Assembly (NCBI GenBank): GCA_965206775.1
Contig: CBDBKU010000003.1
Span: forward strand, 558,001 to 622,000
Source: VXMF01 sp965206775
GTDB taxonomy: Bacteria > Acidobacteriota > Terriglobia > Bryobacterales > UBA6623
Length of the DNA stretch: 64,000 nucleotides
Reading direction: 5' to 3'
In this document: positions 24,224 through 32,729 of the stretch, piece by piece
How the letters are laid out: each line of letters begins with the position of its first letter
Position numbering within the stretch: position 1 is the first letter of the stretch
The notes under the pieces: generated by a model
The model's input: only the letters and a program-made list of their open reading frames with translations
Told to the model about the DNA's origin: nothing
Databases searched by the model: none
Made by a program: the position numbers and the translations under genes

Positions 24224-25600
24224 ATGGGGGTTCATAGGATTCGCAAGGGGTTGGACTTGCCCATCCAAGGCAGTCCTGCGCAGGAGATCGATCAGGCGCA
24301 AGCCCCGAGGCGCGTCGCGATCCTCGCCGAAGACTACGTCGGCATGAAGCCGACCATGTTCGTCTCGGCCGGTGACTCGGTCAGGCGCGGGCAATCCCTG
24401 TTCGAGGACAAGAAGACGCCCGGCGTGCGCTACACCGCTCCGGGCGGGGGCACCGTGACGGCGGTCAATCGCGGGGACCGTCGCGCGCTGCAGTCCGTGG
24501 TCCTGCAACTGGACTCGACCGAGCTGGCGGGCGGCGACGATTGCATCGCGTTCGATTCGTACTCGGGAAGGCATCCGTCCGAGCTGACCGCCGAGAAGGC
24601 CCGCGAGCTGCTTGTCGAATCCGGACTCTGGACTGCGCTGCGCGCCAGGCCGTTCGGAGGCGTGCCCGCAATCGATGCCAAGCCGCATTCGGTCTTCGTC
24701 ACAGCCTCGGACACCGACCCGCTCGCCCCGTCGGTCGACGTCGTGATGCGCGGCAACGAGGAGCATTTCGCTCGCGGAGTGCTCGCCTTGAGGAGCATAG
24801 CGGGCGAAGCGCGGGTCTACGTCTGTCGCTCGAAGGGCTCGAACGTCGAGGCCCCGCAGGCCAGCGGGGTCAGCCTTGAGGAATTCGACGGCCCTCACCC
24901 GAGCGGCACGGCCGGCCTCCACATTCACATCCTGGACCCGGTCGACCGGAACAAGCAGGTCTGGCACGTGGGCTACCAGGACGTGATTGCGATTGGCGCA
25001 CTGTTCCGGACCGGCAAGCTGCGCGTCGAACGGGTGATCTCGCTCGCGGGCCCGGCCGTGCGCCGCCCGCGCCTCCTCCGCAGCCGCGCCGGCGCCTCCA
25101 CGGAATCCTTGACCAATCGCGAGATCGAAGACGGCGGAGGCCGCACGATTTCGGGCTCCGTGATTTCGGGTCGGCGAGCGGAAGGGGACATATTCGGCTA
25201 TCTGGGCCGGTTCCATTCCCAGGTGAGCGTCCTGAGGGAGGACACCCAGCGCCACCTCTTGGGTTGGATGCTGCCCGGTGCCAGCACCTATTCCGTGCTG
25301 CGCGTGTTCCTGGGGAAGTGGCTGCCGTGGCGCAGCAAGTACAGGTTCACGACCACGATGAACGGTTCGGTACGGGCCATGGTGCCGGTCGGGGTCTACG
25401 AGAAGGTCATGCCGATGGACATCCTGCCAGCACCGCTGCTCCGCTCGCTACTTATCGCCAACCCGGAGCGGGCCGAGCAACTCGGTGCCTTGGAACTCAT
25501 CGAGGAAGATCTGGCGCTCTGCTCGTTCGTGTCCCCTGAAAAGGCCGAGTTCGGCGCCCTTCTGCGAGACGTGCTGACTACGATCGAGAAGGAAGGCTAG
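24224..25600 (+). CDS. nqrA: Na+-translocating NADH:quinone reductase subunit A
   Basis: 458 residues. NqrA is the cytoplasmic-facing subunit of the Na+-NQR complex, which oxidises NADH, reduces ubiquinone and pumps Na+. The N-terminus is family-typical (RIRKGLDLPIQG, then the GMKPTMFVSAGDSVRRGQSLFEDK and GVRYTAPGGGTVTAVNRGDRR barrel-sandwich blocks, about residues 40-90). Later blocks HPSGTAGLHIHILDPV and HVGYQDV also fit. A GAGAGG precedes the start, and it heads an eight-gene cluster. Confidence 0.97.
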   Translation: MGVHRIRKGLDLPIQGSPAQEIDQAQAPRRVAILAEDYVGMKPTMFVSAGDSVRRGQSLFEDKKTPGVRYTAPGGGTVTAVNRGDRRALQSVVLQLDSTELAGGDDCIAFDSYSGRHPSELTAEKARELLVESGLWTALRARPFGGVPAIDAKPHSVFVTASDTDPLAPSVDVVMRGNEEHFARGVLALRSIAGEARVYVCRSKGSNVEAPQASGVSLEEFDGPHPSGTAGLHIHILDPVDRNKQVWHVGYQDVIAIGALFRTGKLRVERVISLAGPAVRRPRLLRSRAGASTESLTNREIEDGGGRTISGSVISGRRAEGDIFGYLGRFHSQVSVLREDTQRHLLGWMLPGASTYSVLRVFLGKWLPWRSKYRFTTTMNGSVRAMVPVGVYEKVMPMDILPAPLLRSLLIANPERAEQLGALELIEEDLALCSFVSPEKAEFGALLRDVLTTIEKEG

Positions 25601-25637
25601 CCGCTCCGGGGACACCGAACGGCAACACCGAAAGACG

Positions 25638-26852
25638 ATGCGCGCGATTCTCGATTCACTGGAAACGCACTTCAAGCCCGGCGGGCGCTTGGAGCGGCTG
25701 TACCCGCTCTATGAGGCCGCAGACACGTTCCTCTACACGCCTGGATCGTCGACCAAAGGCGCCTCGCACGTCCGCGACGGCATCGACGTGAAGCGAATGA
25801 TGGTCACCGTGGTGATCTCGCTGCTGCCCTGCGTGGCGATGGCGCTCTACAACACCGGATACCAGGCTAATCTCGCCATCTCGATGGGTGCCCAGCCGCT
25901 GGGCACATGGCAGACCGCGCTGCTGGGCTACCTCGGTTTCGGGTCGTTCGACCCGGCCGACATCCTGGGCTGCGTGATTCACGGAGCGCTGTACTACCTG
26001 CCTGTCGTTGCGGTGACCTTCGCTGTCGGCGGCAACTGCGAGGCATTGTTCTCGATCGTTCGCAAGCACGAGATCAACGAGGGGTTCCTGGTGACGGGGA
26101 TGCTCTTCCCGCTGGTGCTCCCCCCGACCATCCCGCTCTGGCAGGTCGCCCTCGGCATAGCGTTCGGCGTGATCGTCGGCAAGGAGATCTTCGGCGGCAC
26201 GGGCATGAACATCTTCAACCCGGCCTTGATGTCGCGCGCGTTCCTGTTCTTTGCCTATCCCGCACAGATCTCGGGCGACCAGGTCTGGATCGCCGCCGAC
26301 ACTACAGTGGACGGCAGCAGCGGCGCGACCTGGCTGGCCGAGGCGGCCGTGGAGGGTCCCGAGGCCCTTGCGGGAGGCTTGACCTGGACCCAGGCGTTCC
26401 TCGGCCTCGTGCCGGGATCGATGGGGGAAACGTCGACGCTGGCCTGCCTCCTAGGAGCGATAATCCTTATAGGGACAGGGATTGGCTCGTGGCGCATCAT
26501 GCTCGCGGGCCTTGCAGGCTCGTTCTCGATGGTACAGCTTCTCAACGCGGTCGGATCGACGACGAATCCGCTGCTGAACGTGCCGTTCGAGTGGCACCTC
26601 GTGCTCGGGGGCTGGGCCTTCGGGCTGGTGTTCATGGCAACCGACCCGGTTTCGTCGGCGCACACCAACAAGGGCCGCTATGTCTATGGCTTCCTGATCG
26701 GCGTGCTGGCGATCCTGATCCGCGTGATCAACCCCGCCTTCCCCGAGGGCATGATGCTCGCGATCCTGTTCATGAACATGTTCGCCTCGCTCATCGACCA
26801 CTTCGTGGTCCAGGCCAACGTCAAGCGGAGGAGGGCCCGCTATGCGGCATAA
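25638..26852 (+). CDS. nqrB: Na+-translocating NADH:quinone reductase subunit B
   Basis: 404 residues with about ten membrane helices, close to the usual length. The SGATWL motif with Thr231 corresponds to the covalent FMN attachment site placed by ApbE. ETNEGFLVTG-like and GGTGMNIFNPALMSRAFLFFAYP blocks are characteristic. NqrB carries Na+ and quinone-site elements at the membrane. It starts 37 bases after nqrA and overlaps nqrC by 11 bases. Confidence 0.97.
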   Translation: MRAILDSLETHFKPGGRLERLYPLYEAADTFLYTPGSSTKGASHVRDGIDVKRMMVTVVISLLPCVAMALYNTGYQANLAISMGAQPLGTWQTALLGYLGFGSFDPADILGCVIHGALYYLPVVAVTFAVGGNCEALFSIVRKHEINEGFLVTGMLFPLVLPPTIPLWQVALGIAFGVIVGKEIFGGTGMNIFNPALMSRAFLFFAYPAQISGDQVWIAADTTVDGSSGATWLAEAAVEGPEALAGGLTWTQAFLGLVPGSMGETSTLACLLGAIILIGTGIGSWRIMLAGLAGSFSMVQLLNAVGSTTNPLLNVPFEWHLVLGGWAFGLVFMATDPVSSAHTNKGRYVYGFLIGVLAILIRVINPAFPEGMMLAILFMNMFASLIDHFVVQANVKRRRARYAA

Positions 26853-27615
26853 CGCACCGTACACGATCCTGTTCTCGGGCGCGGTATGCGTAATCTGCGC
26901 GGTACTCGTGTCGTCGGCAGCCGTTTCCCTGAAGGAGCACCAGCTCCGCAATGCAGCCCTGGACAAGCAGCGCAACGTGCTGTTCGCCGCGGGCCTCGCG
27001 GATCCGGCCGACAGGCTGGATGCTGAAGAGGTCCAGCGCATCTTCGATGCTATCCGGCCCGTCGTGATCGACTTGGAAACCGGCCAAGAGACGGACATGG
27101 ATCCGACGGCATTCGACCAGGCCAAGGCTGCGAAGGACCCCGACACGAGCCGCGAGGCGCCCGCGAACCGCGCGTCCGTGCAGCGCCTGCCGATTCACGC
27201 CTTGGTCTACGAGGTGCTGGAGGACGGCGAGCCCTCCATGGCGGTCGTGCCCATCGAGGGCTACGGCCTCTGGGGCACCCTGTATGGATTCCTGGCGGTA
27301 GGAAGCGACGGCAATACCGTCCGGGGCATCACGTACTACCAGCACAAGGAGACGCCGGGCCTAGGCGGAGAGGTCGACAATCCCAAGTGGAAGGCGGTCT
27401 GGCCGGGCCGGAAGATATTCGACGAATCCGGCGCTCCGGCATTGCGCGTCATCAAGGGACCAGCACCTCCCGCCGACCAGGCTCCCTACGAGGTGGACGG
27501 CCTGACGGGCGCCACGATCACGAGTAACGGGGTGACCTCAATGCTCGATTTCTGGCTCGGAGAGCACGGATTCCAGAGCTACCTGCAGAAATTCAAGGAG
27601 GGGCAATCCCAATGA
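26842..27615 (+). CDS. nqrC: Na+-translocating NADH:quinone reductase subunit C
   Basis: 257 residues. One N-terminal membrane helix (about 8-28) is followed by an extracytoplasmic FMN-binding domain. The second covalent FMN motif is LTGATITS, with Thr225 as the attached residue, the same position as in Vibrio NqrC. Blocks GYGLWGTLYGFLAV and HKETPGLGGEVDNPKW are family hallmarks. It overlaps nqrB by 11 bases and nqrD by 4, so translation is probably coupled. Confidence 0.97.
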   Translation: MRHNAPYTILFSGAVCVICAVLVSSAAVSLKEHQLRNAALDKQRNVLFAAGLADPADRLDAEEVQRIFDAIRPVVIDLETGQETDMDPTAFDQAKAAKDPDTSREAPANRASVQRLPIHALVYEVLEDGEPSMAVVPIEGYGLWGTLYGFLAVGSDGNTVRGITYYQHKETPGLGGEVDNPKWKAVWPGRKIFDESGAPALRVIKGPAPPADQAPYEVDGLTGATITSNGVTSMLDFWLGEHGFQSYLQKFKEGQSQ

Positions 27616-28238
27616 GCGCGGCATATAAGAAGACGCTGCTCGACCCGCTTTTCGAGAGCAATCCGATCGCCCTTCAGGTGCTGGGCATCTGTTCGGCGCT
27701 GGCCGTCACGTCGAAGATGGAGACCGCCCTGGTCATGTGCATCGCCGTGATCTGCGTGCTCGCGCTGTCGAACGTGTCGATCAGCCTGCTGCGCAACTTC
27801 ATTCCCGGCAACGTCCGGATCATCGTGCAGCTCACGATCATCGCTTCCCTGGTGATCGTGACGGACCAAGTGCTGAAAGCCTACGTCTACGAGATCAGCA
27901 AGCAGCTGTCGGTGTTCGTGGGGCTGATAATCACGAACTGCATCATCATGGGCCGCGCCGAGGCATACGCTATGCAGAACGGCCCGCTGGACAGCTTGTT
28001 TGACGGGCTCGGCAACGGCCTCGGATACAGCGCCGTCCTGATGGCGACCGCGTTCCTGCGGGAGTTGCTCGCCCAAGGTACTGTGTTCGGAACGGTCGTT
28101 CTTCCCAAGGTCAGCGACGGCGGATGGTACCAGCCCAACGGCATCCTAGGGCTCTCTGCAGGGGCATTCTTCCTGATCGGCTTCTTCATCTGGGCGCTGC
28201 GCGTCTGGAAGACCGATCAGATCGAGGCGGAGGGCTAG
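27612..28238 (+). CDS. nqrD: Na+-translocating NADH:quinone reductase subunit D
   Basis: 208 residues with six membrane helices. NqrD and NqrE are related and together hold an intramembrane iron centre. Typical blocks are present: NPIALQVLGICSALAVTSKMETALVM near 15-40, and NCIIMGRAEAYAM near 112 with the cysteine that, with those of NqrE, ligates iron. It overlaps nqrC by 4 bases, and nqrE starts 4 bases after its stop. Confidence 0.97.
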   Translation: MSAAYKKTLLDPLFESNPIALQVLGICSALAVTSKMETALVMCIAVICVLALSNVSISLLRNFIPGNVRIIVQLTIIASLVIVTDQVLKAYVYEISKQLSVFVGLIITNCIIMGRAEAYAMQNGPLDSLFDGLGNGLGYSAVLMATAFLRELLAQGTVFGTVVLPKVSDGGWYQPNGILGLSAGAFFLIGFFIWALRVWKTDQIEAEG

Positions 28239-28242
28239 GGCC

Positions 28243-28857
28243 GTGGAACACTACCTGAATCTCGCGATCAGGGCGATCTTCGTGGAAAACCTGGCGCTTG
28301 CCTTCTTCCTGGGGATGTGCTCGTTCCTCGCCTGCTCGAAGAAAGTCAACACCGCGCTCGGGCTGGGCGCCGCGGTAATTTTCGTCCAGTCTGTCACCTT
28401 GCCCATCAACAACCTGATCTTCAACCGCCTGCTGACCGAGGGCGCGCTGTCATGGGTTTCCCCGCAGCTGGCAGGATACGATCTCTCGTTCCTAGGATTC
28501 CTCTGCTATATCGGAACGATCGCCGCAATGGTGCAGATCGTCGAGATGACGCTAGACCGATTCTTCCCCGCCCTTTACGCCGCGCTGGGTGTCTTCCTTC
28601 CGCTGATCGCGGTGAACTGCGCGATCCTCGGCGGGTCGCTATTCATGGTGGAGCGGTCCTACACCTTCAGTGAGAGCGTCGTGTTTGGCCTTGGCTCGGG
28701 CATCGGCTGGGCGATGGCCATCGTCGCCCTGGCTTCCATCCGGGAGCGCCTGCAGTACAGCAACATCCCGATGAGCCTGCGAGGCCTGGGCATGACCTTC
28801 GTGCTCTCGGGCCTGATGGCGATCGGATTCATGGCCTTCGGCGGGATCCAGCTCTAG
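28243..28857 (+). CDS. nqrE: Na+-translocating NADH:quinone reductase subunit E
   Basis: 204 residues from a GTG. It has six membrane helices arranged as an inverted relative of NqrD. ENLALAFFLGMCSFLACSKKV near 16-37 carries the iron-ligating Cys, and VNCAILGGSLFMVER near 125 carries the second. It sits in the cytoplasmic membrane between D and F in the usual gene order. Confidence 0.97.
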   Translation: MEHYLNLAIRAIFVENLALAFFLGMCSFLACSKKVNTALGLGAAVIFVQSVTLPINNLIFNRLLTEGALSWVSPQLAGYDLSFLGFLCYIGTIAAMVQIVEMTLDRFFPALYAALGVFLPLIAVNCAILGGSLFMVERSYTFSESVVFGLGSGIGWAMAIVALASIRERLQYSNIPMSLRGLGMTFVLSGLMAIGFMAFGGIQL

Positions 28858-28887
28858 AGCGTTCACGAAGGGAACCTGAGGGACAAC

Positions 28888-30117
28888 ATGATCACCGTTC
28901 TACTCGGCGTCGCGATGTTCACCGCTGTCATTGTGTCACTGGTCGCCCTCCTGATGGTGGCCAAGAACAAGCTGGTCGCCGGCGGCAACGTCCGGATCGG
29001 CATCAACGGCAACCCGGACAACGCGTTGACGGTCGAGTCCGGCGGGACCTTGCTGAACACCCTCGCCGAGCAGAAGATCTTCATCGCGTCCGCATGCGGC
29101 GGCAAGGGCAGTTGCGGCGTCTGCCTGGTCACGGTGTGCGACGGAGGCGGTGCCATGCTGCCCACGGAGGCCAGCCACATCAGCCGTGGCGAGGCTCGCG
29201 AGGGAGTCCGCCTCTCCTGCCAGGTCAAGGTCAAGCAGGACATGGAAATCCGGGTGCCGGACGAAGTCTTCTCGGTTCGCCGCTGGAACTGCAAGGTTCG
29301 GTCGAACGACAATGTCGCGACGTTCATCAAGGAACTGGTGCTGGAACTCCCCCAAGGCGAGTCCGTGCCGTTCCGGGCCGGCGGCTACATCCAGATCAGC
29401 TGCCCGCCGCACACCGTGCACTACAAGGACTTCGAAGTCGACGACGAATACAGGCCGGACTGGGATCGCTTCAATCTATGGCGCTACGTATCGACGGTCG
29501 AGTCGCCGGTAGAACGCGCGTACTCGATGGCGAACTATCCGGAGGAACTTGGCGTCATCATGCTGAACGTGCGCGTCGCGTCGCCGCCGCCGCGCGCCCC
29601 GGAAGGGACGCCTCCGGGAATCATGTCGTCTTACATCTTCAACCTCAAGGCAGGCGACGACGTCGAGATCGCGGGTCCGTTCGGGGAGTTCTTCGCCAAG
29701 GCAACGGACACGGAGATGGTGTTCGTCGGGGGCGGCGCCGGCATGGCTCCGATGCGGTCGCACATCTTCGACCAGTTCCGCAGGATCTGCACCGAGCGGA
29801 ATGTGACGTTCTGGTACGGGGCTCGCAGCCTTCGCGAAGCGTTCTACCTGGACGACTTCGACATGATCCAGCGCGAGAACCCCAACTTCACGTGGCATCT
29901 CGCTCTCTCGGACCCGCTCGAGGAAGACAACTGGACCGGCTACACCGGGTTTATCCATCAGGTGCTGTATGACAACTACCTGAAAAACCATCCCGCGCCG
30001 GAAGACTGCGAGTACTACATTTGCGGGCCGCCGCCGATGATGACGGCCTGCTTCGGCATGCTCGACAGCCTCGGGGTGGAGCCGGAGAACATCCTGTTCG
30101 ACGACTTCGGTGGCTAG
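28888..30117 (+). CDS. nqrF: Na+-translocating NADH:quinone reductase subunit F (NADH/FAD subunit)
   Basis: 409 residues. An N-terminal anchor helix (3-25) is followed by a ferredoxin domain with cluster cysteines 70, 76, 79 and 111, the same numbering as in Vibrio NqrF. The FAD domain has RAYSMANYP near residue 211, and the NADH site has VGGGAGMAPMRSH near 282 and YICGPPPMM near 382. It is the electron entry point, taking electrons from NADH through FAD and [2Fe-2S]. It overlaps apbE by 8 bases. Confidence 0.97.
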   Translation: MITVLLGVAMFTAVIVSLVALLMVAKNKLVAGGNVRIGINGNPDNALTVESGGTLLNTLAEQKIFIASACGGKGSCGVCLVTVCDGGGAMLPTEASHISRGEAREGVRLSCQVKVKQDMEIRVPDEVFSVRRWNCKVRSNDNVATFIKELVLELPQGESVPFRAGGYIQISCPPHTVHYKDFEVDDEYRPDWDRFNLWRYVSTVESPVERAYSMANYPEELGVIMLNVRVASPPPRAPEGTPPGIMSSYIFNLKAGDDVEIAGPFGEFFAKATDTEMVFVGGGAGMAPMRSHIFDQFRRICTERNVTFWYGARSLREAFYLDDFDMIQRENPNFTWHLALSDPLEEDNWTGYTGFIHQVLYDNYLKNHPAPEDCEYYICGPPPMMTACFGMLDSLGVEPENILFDDFGG

Positions 30118-31153
30118 CGTTTCGCTACAAACTGCCTTCTCCGCACTGAGCGGAGGCGCCCTTGCGCTCGCGTCGCTCTCGTCCTGCGGCGGCGAGAAGC
30201 CGCTTTCCGTAGCGCTGCGCCTCGGAGGTTCCACGATGGGAACCGCCTACAGCGTGACGGTCCCCGGGGCCGGCAAGCGCGACGAGCCTGCAATCTCGGT
30301 CACTGTGCGCGACGAACTCGAGCGTGTGGACGCGCTGATGTCGACCTACCGAGCGGATTCCGAACTCTCGCGATTCAACCGGCACGAATCATCCGATCCG
30401 TTCCCTCTCTCGGAAGAGACGTATGCAGTGCTCGCCGCCGCGATGGCTGCCAGCGAATCGACAGACGGGGCTTTCGACGTCACGGTGGGACCTCTGGTCG
30501 ACGCGTGGGGGTTCGGCCCCGGGGGCCAGACCGACCCGCCCTCCGACGCCGAACTGGATCGGTTGCGCGGCAATACCGGCTGGCGCAAGCTCACGCTGAA
30601 CGAGGGGGACACAAGCGCGAGCAAAGAGGTCCCGGGGCTGCAGTGCGACCTCTCGGCAATTGCCAAGGGATATGCCGTCGACCGCGTCGCCGCCGCCTTG
30701 GAAGTGCTTGGATTCGCTGACTACCTGGTGGAGGTCGGCGGAGAGGTTCGCGCCGGGGGGGCGAATGCGGACGGCGGTCGGTGGCGCCTCGGTGTCGAGC
30801 GTCCCGACGAATCCGGGCGGTTGGTGCAACGCATCCTGCAAGTAAGCGGAACAGGCGTCGCGACATCCGGGGACTACCGAAACTTTCGCGAAGCGGGAGG
30901 AAGGCGATTCAGCCATGTGCTGGACCCACGAAACGGGCATCCAGCGACCAGCCGGGTCGCATCCGCAACCGTGCTCGACTCAAGCGCCATGCGAGCCGAT
31001 GCATTCGCAACGGCGATGATCGTACTGGGAGAGGCGAAGAGTCTCGATCTGGCAGAGCGGGAGGACCTGGCCGCGCTGCTGATTGTCCGCGATGGAGAGG
31101 GCGGCTTGAGAGAAGTGCCGTCAAGCCGTTTTCGTGCAAGAATAAATCACTGA
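30110..31153 (+). CDS. apbE: FAD:protein FMN transferase (ApbE), lipoprotein
   Basis: 347 residues from a GTG overlapping the end of nqrF. The signal has a lipobox (ALASLSSC), so the protein is tethered outside the cytoplasmic membrane. ApbE transfers FMN from FAD to threonines of NqrB and NqrC. Family blocks are present: GGSTMGTAYSVTV near 40, YRADSELSRFN near 82, DLSAIAKGYAVDR near 180, GGEVRAGG near 207 and FSHVLDPRNGHPA near 265. Its place in the nqr cluster fixes its likely targets. Confidence 0.95.
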   Translation: MASVSLQTAFSALSGGALALASLSSCGGEKPLSVALRLGGSTMGTAYSVTVPGAGKRDEPAISVTVRDELERVDALMSTYRADSELSRFNRHESSDPFPLSEETYAVLAAAMAASESTDGAFDVTVGPLVDAWGFGPGGQTDPPSDAELDRLRGNTGWRKLTLNEGDTSASKEVPGLQCDLSAIAKGYAVDRVAAALEVLGFADYLVEVGGEVRAGGANADGGRWRLGVERPDESGRLVQRILQVSGTGVATSGDYRNFREAGGRRFSHVLDPRNGHPATSRVASATVLDSSAMRADAFATAMIVLGEAKSLDLAEREDLAALLIVRDGEGGLREVPSSRFRARINH

Positions 31154-31159
31154 TCGGCG

Positions 31160-31399
31160 ATGCTCACTACTTTCTTGCTTGCGTTCGGATTGATCGTGGT
31201 GGCGGTGGGCATCATGTCGGTCGGACTGCTGTCGAAGAACCGCTGCTTGCGCGGTTCTTGCGGCGGCTCGGAGGTACTGGACGCGCAGGGCGAGTCACTG
31301 CGCTGCGGAGCGTGTCCGCGCAGCGACAAAGCGGACAGCGTTGCCGCCGGTCAGACGACGCTCCCGCCAGTGACTAGCACGACCGAACCCGTCACATAG
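31160..31399 (+). CDS. nqrM: Na+-NQR maturation protein NqrM (DUF539)
   Basis: 79 residues. One membrane helix (about 3-24) is followed by four conserved cysteines (29, 34, 49, 52) in a GLLSKNRCLRGSCGG ... RCGACP pattern. NqrM is needed for inserting the iron centre held by NqrD and NqrE. It follows apbE by 6 bases and closes the cluster, as in gammaproteobacteria. Its last 49 bases overlap the 3' end of the convergent SDR gene. Confidence 0.93.
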   Translation: MLTTFLLAFGLIVVAVGIMSVGLLSKNRCLRGSCGGSEVLDAQGESLRCGACPRSDKADSVAAGQTTLPPVTSTTEPVT

Positions 31400-32169
31400 T
31401 CGGAAAGGGGCGAGGCCAGGAAAAGAACCGGGCCCGCCGCGTCCTCCGGGGTGCCGTACCTGTGCAGCGGTATGTGACGGATGGCGGCTTCCCGCTGGCT
31501 CCGCGGGATCCCTAGCGCCACGCCTGTCGACGTGGTGTCGCCCTTTTCCTTTGCCTGTGTCAGGCGCGACTCGATGAAGCCATAGGCGACAGCGTTGCAG
31601 CAGATGTTGAAGCGGCCCCACTCCTTGGCAATCGTCTTCGTCATGCCCACGATTCCCATCTTGCCCGCCGCATAGTTGATCTGGCCTGCGTTCCCGGCAA
31701 CTCCGGAGGTCGAACTTACGTTGACGATTTTGCGGCACGGAGGCTGCCGCCCGGCGGCGATGTCGGCCTTGGCCGAGTCACGCAGGAACGGCGCGGCGGC
31801 GCGGACCATCCGGAAGGGAGCCTTGAGGTGGACGTCGAGCATCGCTTCAAACTGCTCGTCGCTCATCTTGTGAATCACGCCGTCCCATGTGTAGCCTGCG
31901 TTGTTGACGAGCACGTCGACCGAGCCGAATGAGGTGAGCGCGGTCTGGACGACCCTGGCGGGAATGTCCGGATCGGTCACGCTCCCCGCGCACACGGCAG
32001 CCTCGCCGCCCGCATTGCGGATCTCCGCAGCGGTTTCCTCGGCCGGTTCTGCGTCCAGATCGTTGACGACGACTCTTGCACCGTTCTGCGCGAAGAGCTT
32101 GGCGACGGCCTTTCCGATGCTCCGGCCTGATCCAGTCACGATTGCGGTCTTGCCGCTGAGCAAGCTCAT
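31351..32169 (-). CDS. Short-chain dehydrogenase/reductase, FabG-like
   Basis: 272 residues. The classical SDR set is present: TGSGRSIGKAVA near 12-23 for the nucleotide, NNAG near 88, Ser in VSSTSG near 155, and Y-A-A-G-K near 168. The NDLD after the second strand at about 36-39 suggests an NAD(H) preference, which is weak evidence. Length and the 225-250 region differ from housekeeping FabG, so a 3-hydroxyacyl-CoA or other alcohol substrate is possible. A TATGAT hexamer ends nine bases before the ATG. The 3' end overlaps nqrM tail to tail. Confidence 0.85.
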   Translation of the reverse strand: MSLLSGKTAIVTGSGRSIGKAVAKLFAQNGARVVVNDLDAEPAEETAAEIRNAGGEAAVCAGSVTDPDIPARVVQTALTSFGSVDVLVNNAGYTWDGVIHKMSDEQFEAMLDVHLKAPFRMVRAAAPFLRDSAKADIAAGRQPPCRKIVNVSSTSGVAGNAGQINYAAGKMGIVGMTKTIAKEWGRFNICCNAVAYGFIESRLTQAKEKGDTTSTGVALGIPRSQREAAIRHIPLHRYGTPEDAAGPVLFLASPLSDYVTGSVVLVTGGSVV

Positions 32170-32178
32170 GGTCTAGCC

Positions 32179-32184
32179 ATCATA
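32179..32184 (-). promoter_or_regulatory. -10-like hexamer (TATGAT) of the SDR gene
   Basis: TATGAT on the minus strand ends 9 bases before the ATG at 32169, predicting a leader of only 2-3 bases. Confidence 0.5.
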
Positions 32185-32222
32185 AAACGAATGGCAGCCG
32201 CCAGCGCCGGCAGGCCGGGCTG

Positions 32223-32684
32223 TTAGTGCTCGCGAACTAGCACGAAGTCGTCCTCGTACATGTGGAACACCGCTCGATCCAGCCCCAGTTGACGGTACGC
32301 CTCTTGAGCCGCCCGGTTCTCCTTCTCCACGTACAGCCGTACGCCGCACACGCCGCGGTCCTTCGCCAGCTCCAGCACGTGGCTGTAGAGACGGCGCAGG
32401 ACGCCCTGGCGCCGGAATTCCGGCCGCACGTAGACACTCTGAAGCCACCAGAACATGCCGTTGCGCCAGTCGCTCCATTCGTACGTCAGTGCGAGTTGCC
32501 CGGCCGGACCGGAACCCGATTCCGCTATTAGGTAGAAGCCGAGCGCCTGGTCGCGCAATACGGCTCCGACTCCGGCGCGAAGGCGGTTCTTGTCCAACGC
32601 CAGGCCTTCCGATTCTTCGGCCAAGAGTGCATTGAATTCGACGACTGTCTCGATGTCAGACAGGCTCGCGCGACGGATCGTCAT
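32223..32684 (-). CDS. GNAT-family N-acetyltransferase
   Basis: 153 residues from the ATG at 32684; the longer frame upstream crosses the divergent gene and adds nothing GNAT-like. Motifs run in the usual order: IRRASLSDIETVVEFN at 3-18, WWLQSVYVRPEFRRQGVLRRLYSHV near 82-108 (acetyl-CoA loop R-R-Q-G-V-L), and LYVEKENRAAQEAYRQLG near 120-137. The substrate is unknown. A TATCCT hexamer ends six bases before the ATG. It shares a 45-base promoter gap with the divergent gene at 32730. Confidence 0.88.
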   Translation of the reverse strand: MTIRRASLSDIETVVEFNALLAEESEGLALDKNRLRAGVGAVLRDQALGFYLIAESGSGPAGQLALTYEWSDWRNGMFWWLQSVYVRPEFRRQGVLRRLYSHVLELAKDRGVCGVRLYVEKENRAAQEAYRQLGLDRAVFHMYEDDFVLVREH

Positions 32685-32690
32685 TACCAA

Positions 32691-32696
32691 AGGATA
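32691..32696 (-). promoter_or_regulatory. -10-like hexamer (TATCCT) of the GNAT gene
   Basis: TATCCT on the minus strand ends 6 bases before the ATG at 32684. Confidence 0.4.
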
Positions 32697-32714
32697 GAGC
32701 AAGGGCCCTTCGGC

Positions 32715-32720
32715 TACACT
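32715..32720 (+). promoter_or_regulatory. -10-like hexamer (TACACT) of the gene at 32730
   Basis: TACACT ends 9 bases before the ATG at 32730, divergent from the GNAT promoter. Confidence 0.4.
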
Positions 32721-32729
32721 CGTAGCCGT

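Noticed and set aside
23993..25255. 420-codon open frame on the minus strand opposite nqrA
   Set aside because: It is a shadow of the strongly conserved nqrA frame; its translation has no family resemblance and is Arg/Ala/Gly-rich as expected for antisense of GC-rich genes.
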